A stretch of DNA of 64,000 nucleotides from Uloborus plumipes (Eukaryota > Arthropoda > Arachnida > Araneae > Uloboridae): the NCBI GenBank assembly GCA_038373865.1, contig JAXGGA010004702.1:1-64000 (forward strand), read 5' to 3'. This document shows, piece by piece, positions 13,701-25,700 of the stretch. A model generated the notes under the pieces. That model searched no databases. It was given only the letters and a program-made list of their open reading frames with translations, and had not been told where the DNA came from. The position numbers and the translations under genes are program-made. Every line of letters begins with the position of its first letter. Within the stretch, counting starts at the first letter, position 1.

Positions 13701-16700
13701 CACAAATAAACAGAGAATAATTTTAAAAACAACAATTAGTTGGCGAAAATTACTTTATTTGATAACTTAACTCAACAATTTCAGACATGATTTGTACCAT
13801 TTTGGCTGGAATAACCCATAAATATAACATTTGCATCTAAGAATGTATCTTTATTTTTTCAAAATGAAGTTGAATTTGGAAGTGATTGTTTAAGAATTAG
13901 TTTATTAATTTGATTTTAAAAAAGTGATTGTGTTTAGCATGATTCTTAATGTATTTAAAATGAAAATTTGCTACTTTTAAGAATATGTATCTTCATTTTT
14001 TAGAATTAAAGTAAAATTCCAAGTTGATTATTTAAGTATAAGTTTACTCATTTGTTTTTTAAAAAGTGAACAACTGTAGCATTACTCTTAAAAAAGATAT
14101 TTAAGCTGCTGATTTGAATCTTCAGAAAATATGTACCTTTGTTTTTTGGAGTTATATAAAATTTTTAATTGATTATTTGAGTAAAAGTTATTATTATCAT
14201 TATTTTTTAAGACACTGGTCCTGTTTTAATATTTTCTTCTTTAACTTATATGTTAGAAAAATTACATGCGTATTCTTTAAAAAAAAAAGAATTTCAAAGC
14301 AAAATTTTGCTTTATATTTATGCAGAATTAGAAATGAGAAAATGTGTTACTTTGTAATGAAGTTTAAATTATCAAAAATTCTAATAAAATATGTATTAAT
14401 TTGAAAAAAAAAAAAAAAAAAAAACATTTATCTGAGCTTAGTTTTTTTTTTTTTTCTTTCTTTCTTTCTCTCTCTTTTTTTTTGTAAATCAATTATCGTG
14501 AATATAATATTGGTGAAATATTTAATAACTGTACCATTTACGTAGAAACTTATTAAATGATATTGAAACAAAAGCTTTAAAATTTAAACTAAGAATAATT
14601 ACAAGTTTAAACTTAGAGTACATACAGAAATATTTAATTCTATCTTTTGAAGTTTTGTCTCTCTTGATAAAAATACATAATTTAGAAAGAAATCACAATA
14701 TGCTAGTGTTTCATTTCATATGTAGAGCTACTCGTGTATAATAAAATAGAGGCCTTGAAAAAATATGTGAATGTATTTAACATGTTCTTCAAGAAATGAT
14801 ACGAGAAACAACTTTGATTTATTTTTTTGAAGCTGCATTACATAAAAATAAGCGAACATGCAATGTAATTTTAATGGTGATATCTGCAGGATATCTGGCG
14901 ATACAATTCCGGATATTCGGTATCCAGCATGCGCGGAGCCACCGGATATCCGGTATCCGGCAAAATCACTATCCGGTCCATCCCTAGTTTCATGTATATA
15001 GATCATGTATATATATCTTTCTCTGTACTAATGTGTAAAATATTTTGTATGCATTCATATTTGATTCCTGTTGTATGATTTTTATAAAATAAGAATCATA
15101 AATGTTTTGAACAATCATTATTGAAGTATTACATGTATAGTTTTAAAATGCATTTGGTGATTTTTTTTTAGTTATGTTTTTCGCTTGAGCTGCACTAGAC
15201 TTGGCCAATGGGCTATTGGTTATGTCACAGGTGAAGGCAATATTTTACAGACCATTCCTCAAAATAAGTCACTATGTCAGGCATTATTAGATGGATATCG
15301 GGAAGGCTTGTAAGTGTTTTTTGTTCATTCATAGAGGAAACACATGAAGAAATATGATTAATGTATTTATGAACTATGTTTATATTTTAGCTACCTTTAT
15401 CCTGATGGCAGAAATATGAATCCTGATTTAAGTTGGGCAGTTCAAGCAACACCTGAAGATCATATTAAAGTCACACAAGAGCAATATGAGCTGTATTGTG
15501 AAATGGGGTCCACATTTCAGCTTTGCAAAATTTGTGCTGAAAATGATAAAGACATCCGTATTGAGCCTTGTGGTCATTTGCTGTGCACACCTTGTTTGAC
15601 GTCTTGGCAGGTGCTTAGTTATCTTTTAAACCAGCTTTTAAAATTCTCATTGGTTTTCTCAGTAAACAGTAAAGTAAACATCCTAATTTTACTTACAGGA
15701 TTCTGAGGGTCAAGGATGTCCGTTCTGTAGGGCAGAGATCAAAGGAACAGAGCAAGTTGTAGTAGATCCATTTGATCCAACTGGAAGGACATTTAAACGC
15801 AGTGATGGACATCCCTCACATCTAGGAAACTTAGCTGATTATGATGAGGATGAAAATTTTGAGGTAATAAGTAGGGATGCACCGATAAGCAAATTGGCCG
15901 ATTACCGATTAATCGGCTGTTGATAATCGGCCGATTAATCTGTCAAGCCGATTAATGATCAGGATGATTTTTTTAATGTTACCAATTTTACCATCACCGC
16001 TTTTTTCTTTCGTTTACAATTGGGATTTTAGAAATAGTAATCTATTTATGAGAGAAAATATAAACTATTTATTTATTTTTCCATTTTCCTAATTTCTCAA
16101 CAATAATTTCAAAATTTTATCCTATTTCTTAAAACCAATTTCCATATTTTTGTCAATATTATATTAACAAATTGTTAACTATGTTACTAGACATAAAAAT
16201 CAAAAAAAAAGGGGGGGGGAGGTTTGTGCTGAGCACTCTAATTTAGGAGTGCATTTAATTGAAATAATTCAATATTAGTAGCCATTTAATTCAAGACTTT
16301 TATTCTTTGTGAAAATTAGAGGTTATCTAAAAGCACTGTGCTAGAAAGAAAAATATTGACACATGAAAAATGTTGCAACATTGTCTATGTGTACATTTAT
16401 TTAAAATAAGAAGATTAATTTATTAAAAACTTTATATCAACTGTGATTATTAATTTTACTATTCATAAAATTATTCATCATAGTTTCACAGTGAAAATAT
16501 ACTTTTTAAAATAATGTTAGAAAATATTTTTCCCGCCGATTAATCGGCACGATTTTGCCGATTATTAATCATCGGCAAAGTGACCGATTATGGCTGATTA
16601 ATCAGTACTGCTGATTAATCGGTGCGTTCCTAGTAATAAGCTTCTAAAACTTCACACTCCCTTCCGAATACAGTAGTCAAAGTTTTAAACAAGCTTTTAA

Positions 16701-19700
16701 TTTCTTACTCTAAATTTAGCAATTAAGTAAGAAAATCTAAAATCTTTATGCAATTAGCTTTTATTTAAAGTTTCTAATTTGCGCTAGACGTCTTAAACTT
16801 TGCTTTATTTTGATATTGTTCAACGTGCCCTTGACACTTAGTTTCAGTGACTTTCAGCATGAATTATTCAGCACAACCTATTTTTGAAAAAAAAGATTTT
16901 AGCATTTGTCTCTTACAGTTTGCTAGATTTTGTTTTAAACTTGTATACAATTTTTAGATTTGTAAATTTTCTATTAAAGATTCATCATCTTCTTAATAAG
17001 CAGCAAGTTTATTTGTGCAATCAAATTTACTATCAAAAACGGAAAAATAAAAGAATTCACCAACTTTTCTTTTGTAGTGTTAGATACATCAGCATTTCTT
17101 TTTGTGTCCAGAAAACTTGTTTTCAATATCCAAAGAAAGAAAAAAAGATATCCATCCACCCCATTTTCTATCGTAAAATCATCATTTAAGCAGTATGCCA
17201 ATCCATTTAAATTTTAGATAATAGATTTTAAATAATAAAAATGCATAACAAAAATTTAAGAGATTGGCGCTGATGTTAACATTGAAAGAAAGGAATAATA
17301 AAGTTAATTGCCAAAAAGTTAATGTTTGATAGTATGAAAAATTGCAGTTCTAAAATTCAGTTTATTGAACATTTTGTGAAAATGTAGAAAATGTTTTGTA
17401 AAAATGAAGTTATTCAATGCCATTTATATGCTTGAAGTTAAAAATCAACGTAAATAAAGCACAAATAGGGTAGAAAGTACAGCAAATAGCTATTTCAAGG
17501 CTACAATGGAGCCCCTTCATCAGTGCAAGAAGCTCAGCAAACAACATGAAAGCTGTAAGAGAACTGAGCGCGAAGCACGTGTGCCCCGGTATTTATAACA
17601 AATGGGCGAGTGCGCTTGAACTCACAACAAAGCGGGAAAACACCGACCAATCAGCGATCAGCGAAACGCCAGGAGAGCGAAGAAAAGGGGGGAAGGCGGC
17701 AAAGGAAAGTAGGGGAAAAAAAGCGCGGGAGAAAACACTAGAAGACGAAATTATAAAAATTGCTTCCAGATGTCAGGGAAGTGTCGTCTTCTAGTGTTTT
17801 CTCCCGCGCTTTTTTTCCCCTACTTTCCTTTGCCGCTTTCCCCCCTTTTCTTCGCTCTCCTGGCGTTTCGCTGATCGCTGATTGGTCGGTGTTTTCCCGC
17901 TTTGTTGTGAGTTCAAGCGCACTCGCCCATTTGTTATAAATACCGGGGCACACGTGCTTCGCGCTCAGTTCTCTTACAGCTTTCATGTTGTTTGCTGAGC
18001 TTCTTGCACTGATGAAGGGGCTCCATTGTAGCCTTGAAATAGCTATTTGCTGTACTTTCTACCCTATTTGTGCTTTATTTACGTTGATTTTTAACTTCAA
18101 ATATAGTTCAGCACAAAGCCTATTTGATCATTTTTCATTTATATGCATTTTAAAAGTAGTCTTAATGTTTTAGGATCCTAATACGTGGACTTCATGTCTT
18201 CAAGCCCTGGCTCTGTCTCCAAGAGCTGATGTTTCAGATGGTAGTCGTGTATGTATCTTTTTCTTTTCTACTTGTACATTAATTTTTATTTATAACAAAA
18301 TTCTAAAATTGTGTGCTCTCTGCAAGCCTACTTTTATGTATGAGTTTTACTGTTAACTTAATTTAAGTCTTGTGGGATATGAACTTAATTTGATAGTTTT
18401 CCTTGAATTCAAAAGAATTGATACTAAGACATTAATTTATTGGCAAATATCTGAACAGCTATGTTGTCAGTTTTGCAATAACATTTCAGCAATTTTTCCC
18501 TTCTTGCATAAGTACTTTAACCAGGGTTGGGTTTTTGACGTCAAAAACCAGTTTTTGACATGGCATGTTGAAAACCTGTCAAAACGTCGAAAACGTCAAA
18601 AACCTGTCTAAAACTCAAGTACAGTGGTTATTGAGATTTTTTATAAACATATAAGGTTTCTCATCCTGAAAAATATTAAATAAAAATTTATACATCTTAT
18701 CAATCAAGTTGAATAAACATTAAATTAATAAATTTAATGAAAATAATTTCTCATTCTTTTAAACTAACTTGTTTTGGCGTGAAAAAAGTTAAATATTAAA
18801 ACAAATACAGTTTTTAAAGTAGTTTTGTTTAAAAGTTTTAATAACTATTAATTAGCTATTTTATCAATCTAAAAATCTTTGCATCAGAATTTAAAGTGAT
18901 TTTTTTTTTTTGAGTAAAAGCAAAACTAAATTAATTAGTACTCAGTGTACAAATCTGGGGGGGCTTGGGAGTAAATAATGGTATCTGACAAATTCTAAAA
19001 ATCAGACTATTTCAAATTAAAATTAAAAAAAAATCACTTGTAAAAATTTATTAAGTATACTCAAGACACACAGCACTTAATTAATGTACCCTTTTCATTT
19101 TTAAAATAAAAAAACCTGTTACCGTAATTTCTCGAAGCAATAAAGCGATTTTCAAAAGCCATATGTTGGATTTTTTTAAATGCTAGTTACCATTATTTCG
19201 TCCCGAGCCCTTCAATTCTGTTTAGGATTGCTTATTACACTTTATTTTAATAACCTAAAACTCCAAAAGTTTACTTCAGTGTCTGAAATCAGAAATTGTA
19301 AAATTCATTTGAAAATGTATTTTGATTATCAATATCAAATTTAAACATGTTTTGGACAGAAATTTAGGTTTTTGACAATTATGTCAAAAACCATGTCAAA
19401 AAGTGGTTTTTGACATGACGGTAAAAACCACGGTTAAAACCGAATAAACCTCCGACTGTCAAAAACTTGCCAACCCTGACTTTAACGATTTAAATGTTCT
19501 TTGAAAAAGCTCTTTAGTCTGTTACAAGTTAGATTAGGAAAGCAGGGAGACTTCTTGCTGGCACTACACCTTAAAGTGGCACTTTGATGTTATGGGTGTC
19601 TGTTATGATCTAACTTGTAGGGATTGCCTGTGTCCTGGTAAAATATCTTACATCTAGTGTGATTGCGAATTGTTTTCTGTCTGTAATTTAGAACACTTTG

Positions 19701-22700
19701 ATCAATGTATATCAAATCATAGGAGTATCAGGATATTCCTATTTGATGCTTGCTGATTTTTGCTTCAGCTACTGGTTTCTTTAAAAAACATTTGTTTGGC
19801 GATTAGCATTCTGTCAAATTCCCTCTTTCTCATTACTTGAAAGGAGCATGTGAAGCAGAGAGCCCAAGCTGTGTACTTAATACAATTGGGAAATTTACTT
19901 CTATTATTATTATTTATTGAAGAGATGAAAAATAATAACCTATAACTCCATTTTGTGGATCTCAATGAAATACCAGAGTAGAGCTCCAGACTGTCTATTT
20001 AACTTAAGAACTCAAAACAAAAGCATTTTGCATTGTTTAAAATTGGATGGTGTTATGCAAAAAGGAGTTAACCCACAAAACATAAAAAAATGAGTTATCC
20101 AACTGTGATGGTAAAATATGTTGCTTTCTACATTAAGCAAAAATATGTAAGCCCTATCAGCATTTCATGGTAACATATCATTGGTATATTGATATAGAGC
20201 TCCATGCTTTTTGCCAGAGTTTGTTGACTTTAAAGCAGGGTTGAGGTTTTGGACGTCCAAAACTGGTTTTGAACAGAACAGGTGGGTTTTACTGTCCTAA
20301 ACTGTCGAAAACTGTCCAAAAGTGTCTTAAACTGTCCAAAAATGTCTTAAACTGTCTAAAGCATGGTAAAAGGGTTTTAAGCTGACTAATTTCTATTAGC
20401 TGTAATATTGATAATGCATACATCTTAGTTTCTTAGTGTTAATTAGTTGTAATTAATTAAAATTTGACAATATTTAAGAGCCGTTTTTTTTAAGAATCAG
20501 GCAGTCAAAAAACTCGACATTTTTGATTTTGCTGAAAATTTCAGAATATAATCTTTATTTAAAATCATTAAACACGTGTTTTTTTATTTTTGCAAAAAAA
20601 ATTTTTTTCTTTCCGTTTTGGGAGGTCAAAGTTGGACTTTGCTCTTTTTTTCAGTAAAAACATGCCAACTTAGATAAGCCAATACTTTTTGCTTTAGCAG
20701 TGAACCGTGGAACTGACAATTATTTTGTGTTCTACAATACCCCCACTAACTGTAAGTACCGAAATATTTGTGGACGACTCTTACCGCAAAGGTCAGAGGC
20801 CACTCAAAGTTGGACGAAAAAAAGTTTTTTTATGCAACTTTGACCGACCAAATCTTATAGTGGAAACAGTGAAACACTGTAGTGTTATATATCAGTAAAT
20901 ACCCACTAAAGAGCACTATCCAAAAACATGAAGATATGTGTTGTTGATATTTTGCACATTGAAATATTTGACTCTGAAATTGAAGAAATTGCAAAATTAC
21001 CTGACTTTGAGGGTCATTATCTTCTTGCAGCATGAGTGAAGAAATATAAAACTAGCTGGAGTAGAAGCCTTTTTTGTCCCAGAAACACAATCAGTTAACA
21101 AACCTATGGCTACTCTTTCAGTTTTTGCATAATTCGGCTCTAAACTTTGCAAAATGAGTGTTTTTTGGCGTTAAGAAAAAAGGCCAATTACCTGTTTTAA
21201 AATGGGTATTGCTATTATTTGTATAGTACTATTATATCCCAACTTCCTAACTAGCTGAAATGGCATCTAAAGATGGTTATACAGTTGAAACCAAATTGAA
21301 AATGAATTCTCGAAAATACTCAGTATACGTCAAAAACCATCTTTTTTTATTTGTCCAGGCGACGTTTTTTTTTTTTTTTTTGTTATAGCTCTTTATTCCG
21401 TTCGGTTCCAACATGGTAAGCAATTTATGTACTTCTTGTCGTTTTAGTTGCTGTAAAACTGAAAAGTAATGTATCTTAAGTCTGATATAAAGTAATATAC
21501 CTTGTCATATCAAGTTTATAATGTAAGAGAACATTTTGAAATGGATAATAGACCTAATCTAAAAAAAAAAAAAAAATACTTGTTCACCTGCGCCCTCTTG
21601 CTCGATGTCGTGAATGTCATCAAAAATTTCCAGACCAGCACCGAGGGGCTTTAATGTACCAAGATTTTTAGGAAGTGACATTCTGCTATAGAGGCTTCTG
21701 ATTTGTGAAAAAGTTGAGTTTTTGATGACATTCACAACATAGACCAAGAGGGCACAGCTGAACCAGGAGGGCACAGCTGAACCAAGAGGGCACAGCTGAA
21801 CAGAAGTTTTTTTTTTGGATTATGTTTATTGTCCATTTCAAAATATTCTTTTAGCATTATAAACTTAATATGACAGGACATATTGTTTTATATAAGACTT
21901 AAGATACATTGCTTTCCTGTTTTACAGCAACTAGAACGACAAGAAGTACATAAATTGCTTACCATGTTGGAACCGAACGGAATAAAGAGCTATAACAAAA
22001 AAAAACGTCGCCTGGACAAATAAAAAAAGATGGTTTTTGACGTATACTGAATATTTTCGAGAATTCATTTTCAATTTGGTTTCAACTGTATAACCATCTT
22101 TAGATGCCATTTCAGCTAGTTAGGAAGTTGGGATATAATAGTACTATACAAATAATAGCAATACCCATTTTAAAACAGGTAATTGGCCTTTTTTCTTAAC
22201 GCCAAAAAACACTCATTTTGCAAAGTTTAGAGCCGAATTATGCAAAAACTGAAAGAGTAGCCATAGGTTTGTTAACTGATTGTGTTTCTGGGACAAAAAA
22301 GGCTTCTACTCCAGCTAGTTTTATATTTCTTCACTCATGCTGCAAGAAGATAATGACCCTCAAAGTCAGGTAATTTTGCAATTTCTTCAATTTCAGAGTC
22401 AAATATTTCAATGTGCAAAATATCAACAACACATATCTTCATGTTTTTGGATAGTGCTCTTTAGTGGGTATTTACTGATATATAACACTACAGTGTTTCA
22501 CTGTTTCCACTATAAGATTTGGTCGGTCAAAGTTGCATAAAAAAACTTTTTTTCGTACAACTTTGAGTGACCTCTGACCTTTGCGGTAAGAGTCGTCCAC
22601 AAATATTTCGGTACTTACAGTTAGTGGGGGTATTGTAGAACACAAAATAATTGTCAGTTCCACGGTTCACTGCTAAAGCAAAAAGTATTGGCTTATCTAA

Positions 22701-25700
22701 GTTGGCATGTTTTTACTGAAAAAAAGAGCAAAGTCCAACTTTGACCTCCCAAAACGGAAAGAAAAAAATTTTTTTTGCAAAAATAAAAAAACACGTGTTT
22801 AATGATTTTAAATAAAGATTATATTCTAAAATTTTCAGCAAAATCAAAAATGTCGAGTTTTTTGACTGCCTGATTCTTAAAAAAAAGGCTCTTAATTACA
22901 TTAGTAATTTTAATTATATGTTAAAAAAATGAACAATTTACTCATAACTCCACTGCATAAAAATTTCATAAAATAGGAATTGGTAGTACTGTTAAAAAAA
23001 CTCTTGAAGCAGATAATTTGTACTACTTTTAAATTTATTCCTAATACTTTATGAAATAATTAAATATTCAGTAAATGTCGCTGTAACATTCTCAAATGTT
23101 GTGTATCTTTTTAATTAGTTGCAAAACTGATTTTTTGCATTTAAGTCGATTATTGTACCTTTTGAACACCCTCATTTACATCTATATTTAAAAGAAGTTT
23201 AGCTAGCATTAAAAATAAAATAATATAAACTTATGAGAACTAATTCATTTTTTAATGAAGAATAGTAACTTCTAAGTAGCTAGATTAGTATCAGCTGAAA
23301 ATCTTATATATGTTTTTATGTACATATTTAAATGTTTACATTAAAAAAAAAAAGTCTTAGCTTCAAGTATAATTTTGTGCTTTTGATATTTGTTCAAAAT
23401 ATAAAATTGTGCTAAAAATGTAGTTTTGGACACATGGGTTTTGGACAGGACGGTTTAAACCGTGGTTTTTACCGTTCTGTCCAAAACATTGCCAACCCTG
23501 CTTCAAAGCCCACTATCTCAAAATCAGGTTTTTGTGGGTTAACTCCTTTTTGCATAACACCATCCAATTAATGTCCATTTTCTTTTTTAAATACCAATAC
23601 TTGATACTTTGAAAAAATGAGTGAAGAACAGAATGTGAGCTTTCAAATTTGTCAGACTGTTATTAGAGATATTTTTATGAGCTGCTTTCTTTTCCATACT
23701 AGAAGAGTTCCTTTTTCTTTTTTTTTTCCTGTCTACCATATATAAGTTTAGAAAGTTGACATGCAATGTAAAATAATAAAAAAGTAATGTTTATGTAAGT
23801 ATTGTTACTAAAACATATGGGAAAAGGAAGCCTCTAAATTAACATTTGTTTTGCAGTCTAACAGTCGTTCCCCAATGGTTTCCCCCAAAGCGTCACCTCA
23901 ATCTTCAAGAAGGCCACCTAATGCGGCGCCTCCACCAGTTCCACCAAGACATACATCTCCAACAGATACGCCAGGGCAATCTCCTGGTTCATCTCCTAGG
24001 TAATCATTTTTTTTTTTTTTTTTTGACTTTTTATGCTATTATAATACATATATATCACTTGCATGGATCACTAAAATTTTTATTCTGATATTAATTTTTC
24101 TGATTCAACTGTTTCTCCAATGGATGCTTTTGTGGTCTTGGATCAGTAGACCAATGTTTGAGCTGTTCAGTAATAAGCGTTTCACAAAAAATAGTGTGCC
24201 TTGAGCCATATTGATCCCCAATTGAAATTATACTAATAGTTTTCAGAAACAAAAATTATATCTTAAAAGTTTGTCTGTATTGTTTTTTCTTGAATCAAGA
24301 ATATCTTTTCAAGTAATATTTTTTATACATATAACACTGTAAATATGCATTTTTGTTTGAGTTATCATTTATTTATTGTAAGGCATTCTAGTGGAACTAA
24401 AGAAGACTCTGGTAGTGGTTCATCTATAACTGTCACTGTATCTCCTTCAGGATCTCCTGATGGGTCAGGTAATATTAATTGATCTAATTATTAAAATTAT
24501 ATTTCATTGTTTGTTTTCCTAAAATATTCTGGAATTAATATGATTATTTCAATAGTTCAGTCATATAAACATGAATGTGACTAAGTTTTGGTAGTAGTTT
24601 TGATGTTGTAAAACTTTAATTTTGAATTGGATAACCTTTTGAAATTTAAGAAAATTAGTTGAAGAAATTTCTATCTAATTTTGTTATGATAAATACAAAT
24701 GCGGTGGAAGAATAGAGTACAGGTATTCTTTCTGTAGATTATGGGGATAATTAACATGTGTGAATTGTAAAAGTTACATCTAATTAAATAATCAAATGTC
24801 ACTGAAAAGTCTTTTTGTTTAATAACACTCTGACACTCTTTAATAAATGCTTCAGCTGGTCCCTCTTTTTCAAGTAAAGTATTCATTTTCTCTGGGACTA
24901 TCTAAGGCCACCCTAAAGATTCATTTAAATGTCTTTCAATCTCAGATGCAGTGTTAAAATGATGGAAATAAATGTAAGGTAAAATTCAAGATGAAAAATC
25001 TTTTGATTACTAGCAAATGTAGGGCTAATTTTATTAATTGAATCGCAAAATAGTGTTTGAAGAACATTTGCTTTGCATTTAGTACATATATGTCAGTAAT
25101 GACATATTCAATATAACTAGTTCAAAATTTAATACTACATTTAAAGAATAATCCTGAATTTTTGTTTCATTAAAATAAACTTAGTTACTTAGTTATCGAA
25201 TGGAACAAATAAAACAATGAGACATTTGTAGGTTTGATTTGTATTTTGTTGAAGATGATTGCTCTAGAAGCAAAAACCTTTTTCTTATCTATTGTTATGG
25301 TTGTGCCTTTGTGTGCAAGAAAGAGAGGAGCAAGGTTTAATTGAATGTTCTTAGAACAGGTATAAAAAGGCTTTTTTTTTTTAATCCGTAGGCGGTTTCA
25401 AAAATACACTGTCAAAGAATCTCAGGCATCATAATCCCACTTTTCCAATATATATACGAAAAGACTCGAGCAGCCTGATACTGCTTGTTTAATTTTATGT
25501 TGAGAAATACCAAATGGCGCAATAGCGTTCTTTTAATTTGATGTCAAGAAATACCAAGCAGCACAATAGTGTTTCTTGTATCTGCAGTTGAGGCAAACCT
25601 AATCTGGCAACGCAGTAGTGCTGTGATTAGGATCTGCTTAACCGTCACATTACAATGTTAGGTTTGCCCCAACTATTGTAAGTAATGTGATTCTCGAATT

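Larger units (their letters stand above)
7427..14986. mobile_element. hAT-type element, 7.6 kb, host of nested insertions
   Basis: Flanked by a perfect 8-bp duplication gtttcatg (7419-7426, 14987-14994). Ends TAGGGACGGACCGG and its complement CCGGTCCATCCCTA match at 13 of 14. Many ATCCGG words sit in the first and last 100-200 bp (subterminal repeats, typical of hAT transposase binding). No transposase frame survives or ever existed here, so it is non-autonomous. Contains elements at 7798-11962, 12577-12750 and 12909-13811. Confidence 0.85.
6732..15171. other. CBL intron b-c
   Basis: An 8.4-kb intron of which 7.56 kb is one insertion (7427-14986) with further insertions inside it. The uninserted remainder, 6732-7426 and 14987-15171, is plain AT-rich sequence. 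Confidence 0.7.
17432..18135. mobile_element. Penelope-like terminal-repeat palindrome with hammerhead ribozymes
   Basis: Two 317-bp arms (17432-17748, 17784-18100) are inverted copies with a single mismatch that I can see, around a 35-bp spacer. The right side has a further 35-bp unpaired tail (18101-18135). An 11-bp repeat catttatatgc at 17421-17431 and 18136-18146 is a likely target duplication. Each arm, read outward, has CCAAT, TATA and initiator elements, then a hammerhead core. Known biology: Penelope-like elements carry hammerheads in their pseudo-LTRs, occur with inverted pseudo-LTRs, and may have an extra tail of about 34 bp. No reverse transcriptase is present, so this is at best a non-autonomous remnant. 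The arms are much more GC-rich than the surroundings. Confidence 0.7.
15864..18173. other. CBL intron e-f, bracketed by insertions
   Basis: 2310 bp. A hAT MITE begins at intron base 9 and a ribozyme-bearing palindromic element ends near the acceptor. Removing both plus one copy of each duplication leaves about 0.83 kb of older intron with no recognisable feature. Confidence 0.7.
20236..23500. mobile_element. hAT-type element enclosing a 2.4-kb palindrome
   Basis: Ends CAGGGTTGAGG and CCAACCCTG; flanks ctttaaag (20228-20235) and cttcaaag (23501-23508), an 8-bp duplication with one mismatch. Subterminal GTCCAAAAC/GTTTTGGAC words at both ends. Confidence 0.82.
20041..23569. mobile_element. Element with 39-bp perfect terminal inverted repeats
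   Basis: 20041-20079 and 23531-23569 are exact inverted copies (39 of 39), starting AATTGGATGGTGTTATGCAA. Target duplication not clear, so superfamily is open. It was later interrupted by the hAT element 20236-23500; without that it would be about 260 bp. Confidence 0.75.
18249..23856. other. CBL intron f-g
   Basis: 5.6 kb, of which about 4.5 kb is inserted DNA: a hAT MITE (18522-19478) and a three-layer complex (20041-23569). 19487-20040 and 23570-23856 show nothing recognisable. Confidence 0.7.

Noticed and set aside
13189..13770. CTGTTAC repeats as a CRISPR-like array
   Set aside because: Units are too short and irregular, in a eukaryotic MITE.
17546..17986. Two 82-codon frames starting [12 protein letters not shown] on opposite strands
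   Set aside because: They are mirror images produced by the palindrome and run over promoter elements; there is no protein similarity.
20830..22540. Identical 67-codon frames [10 protein letters not shown] on both strands
   Set aside because: Again a mirror pair from the 2.4-kb palindrome. Without other support they are chance frames.
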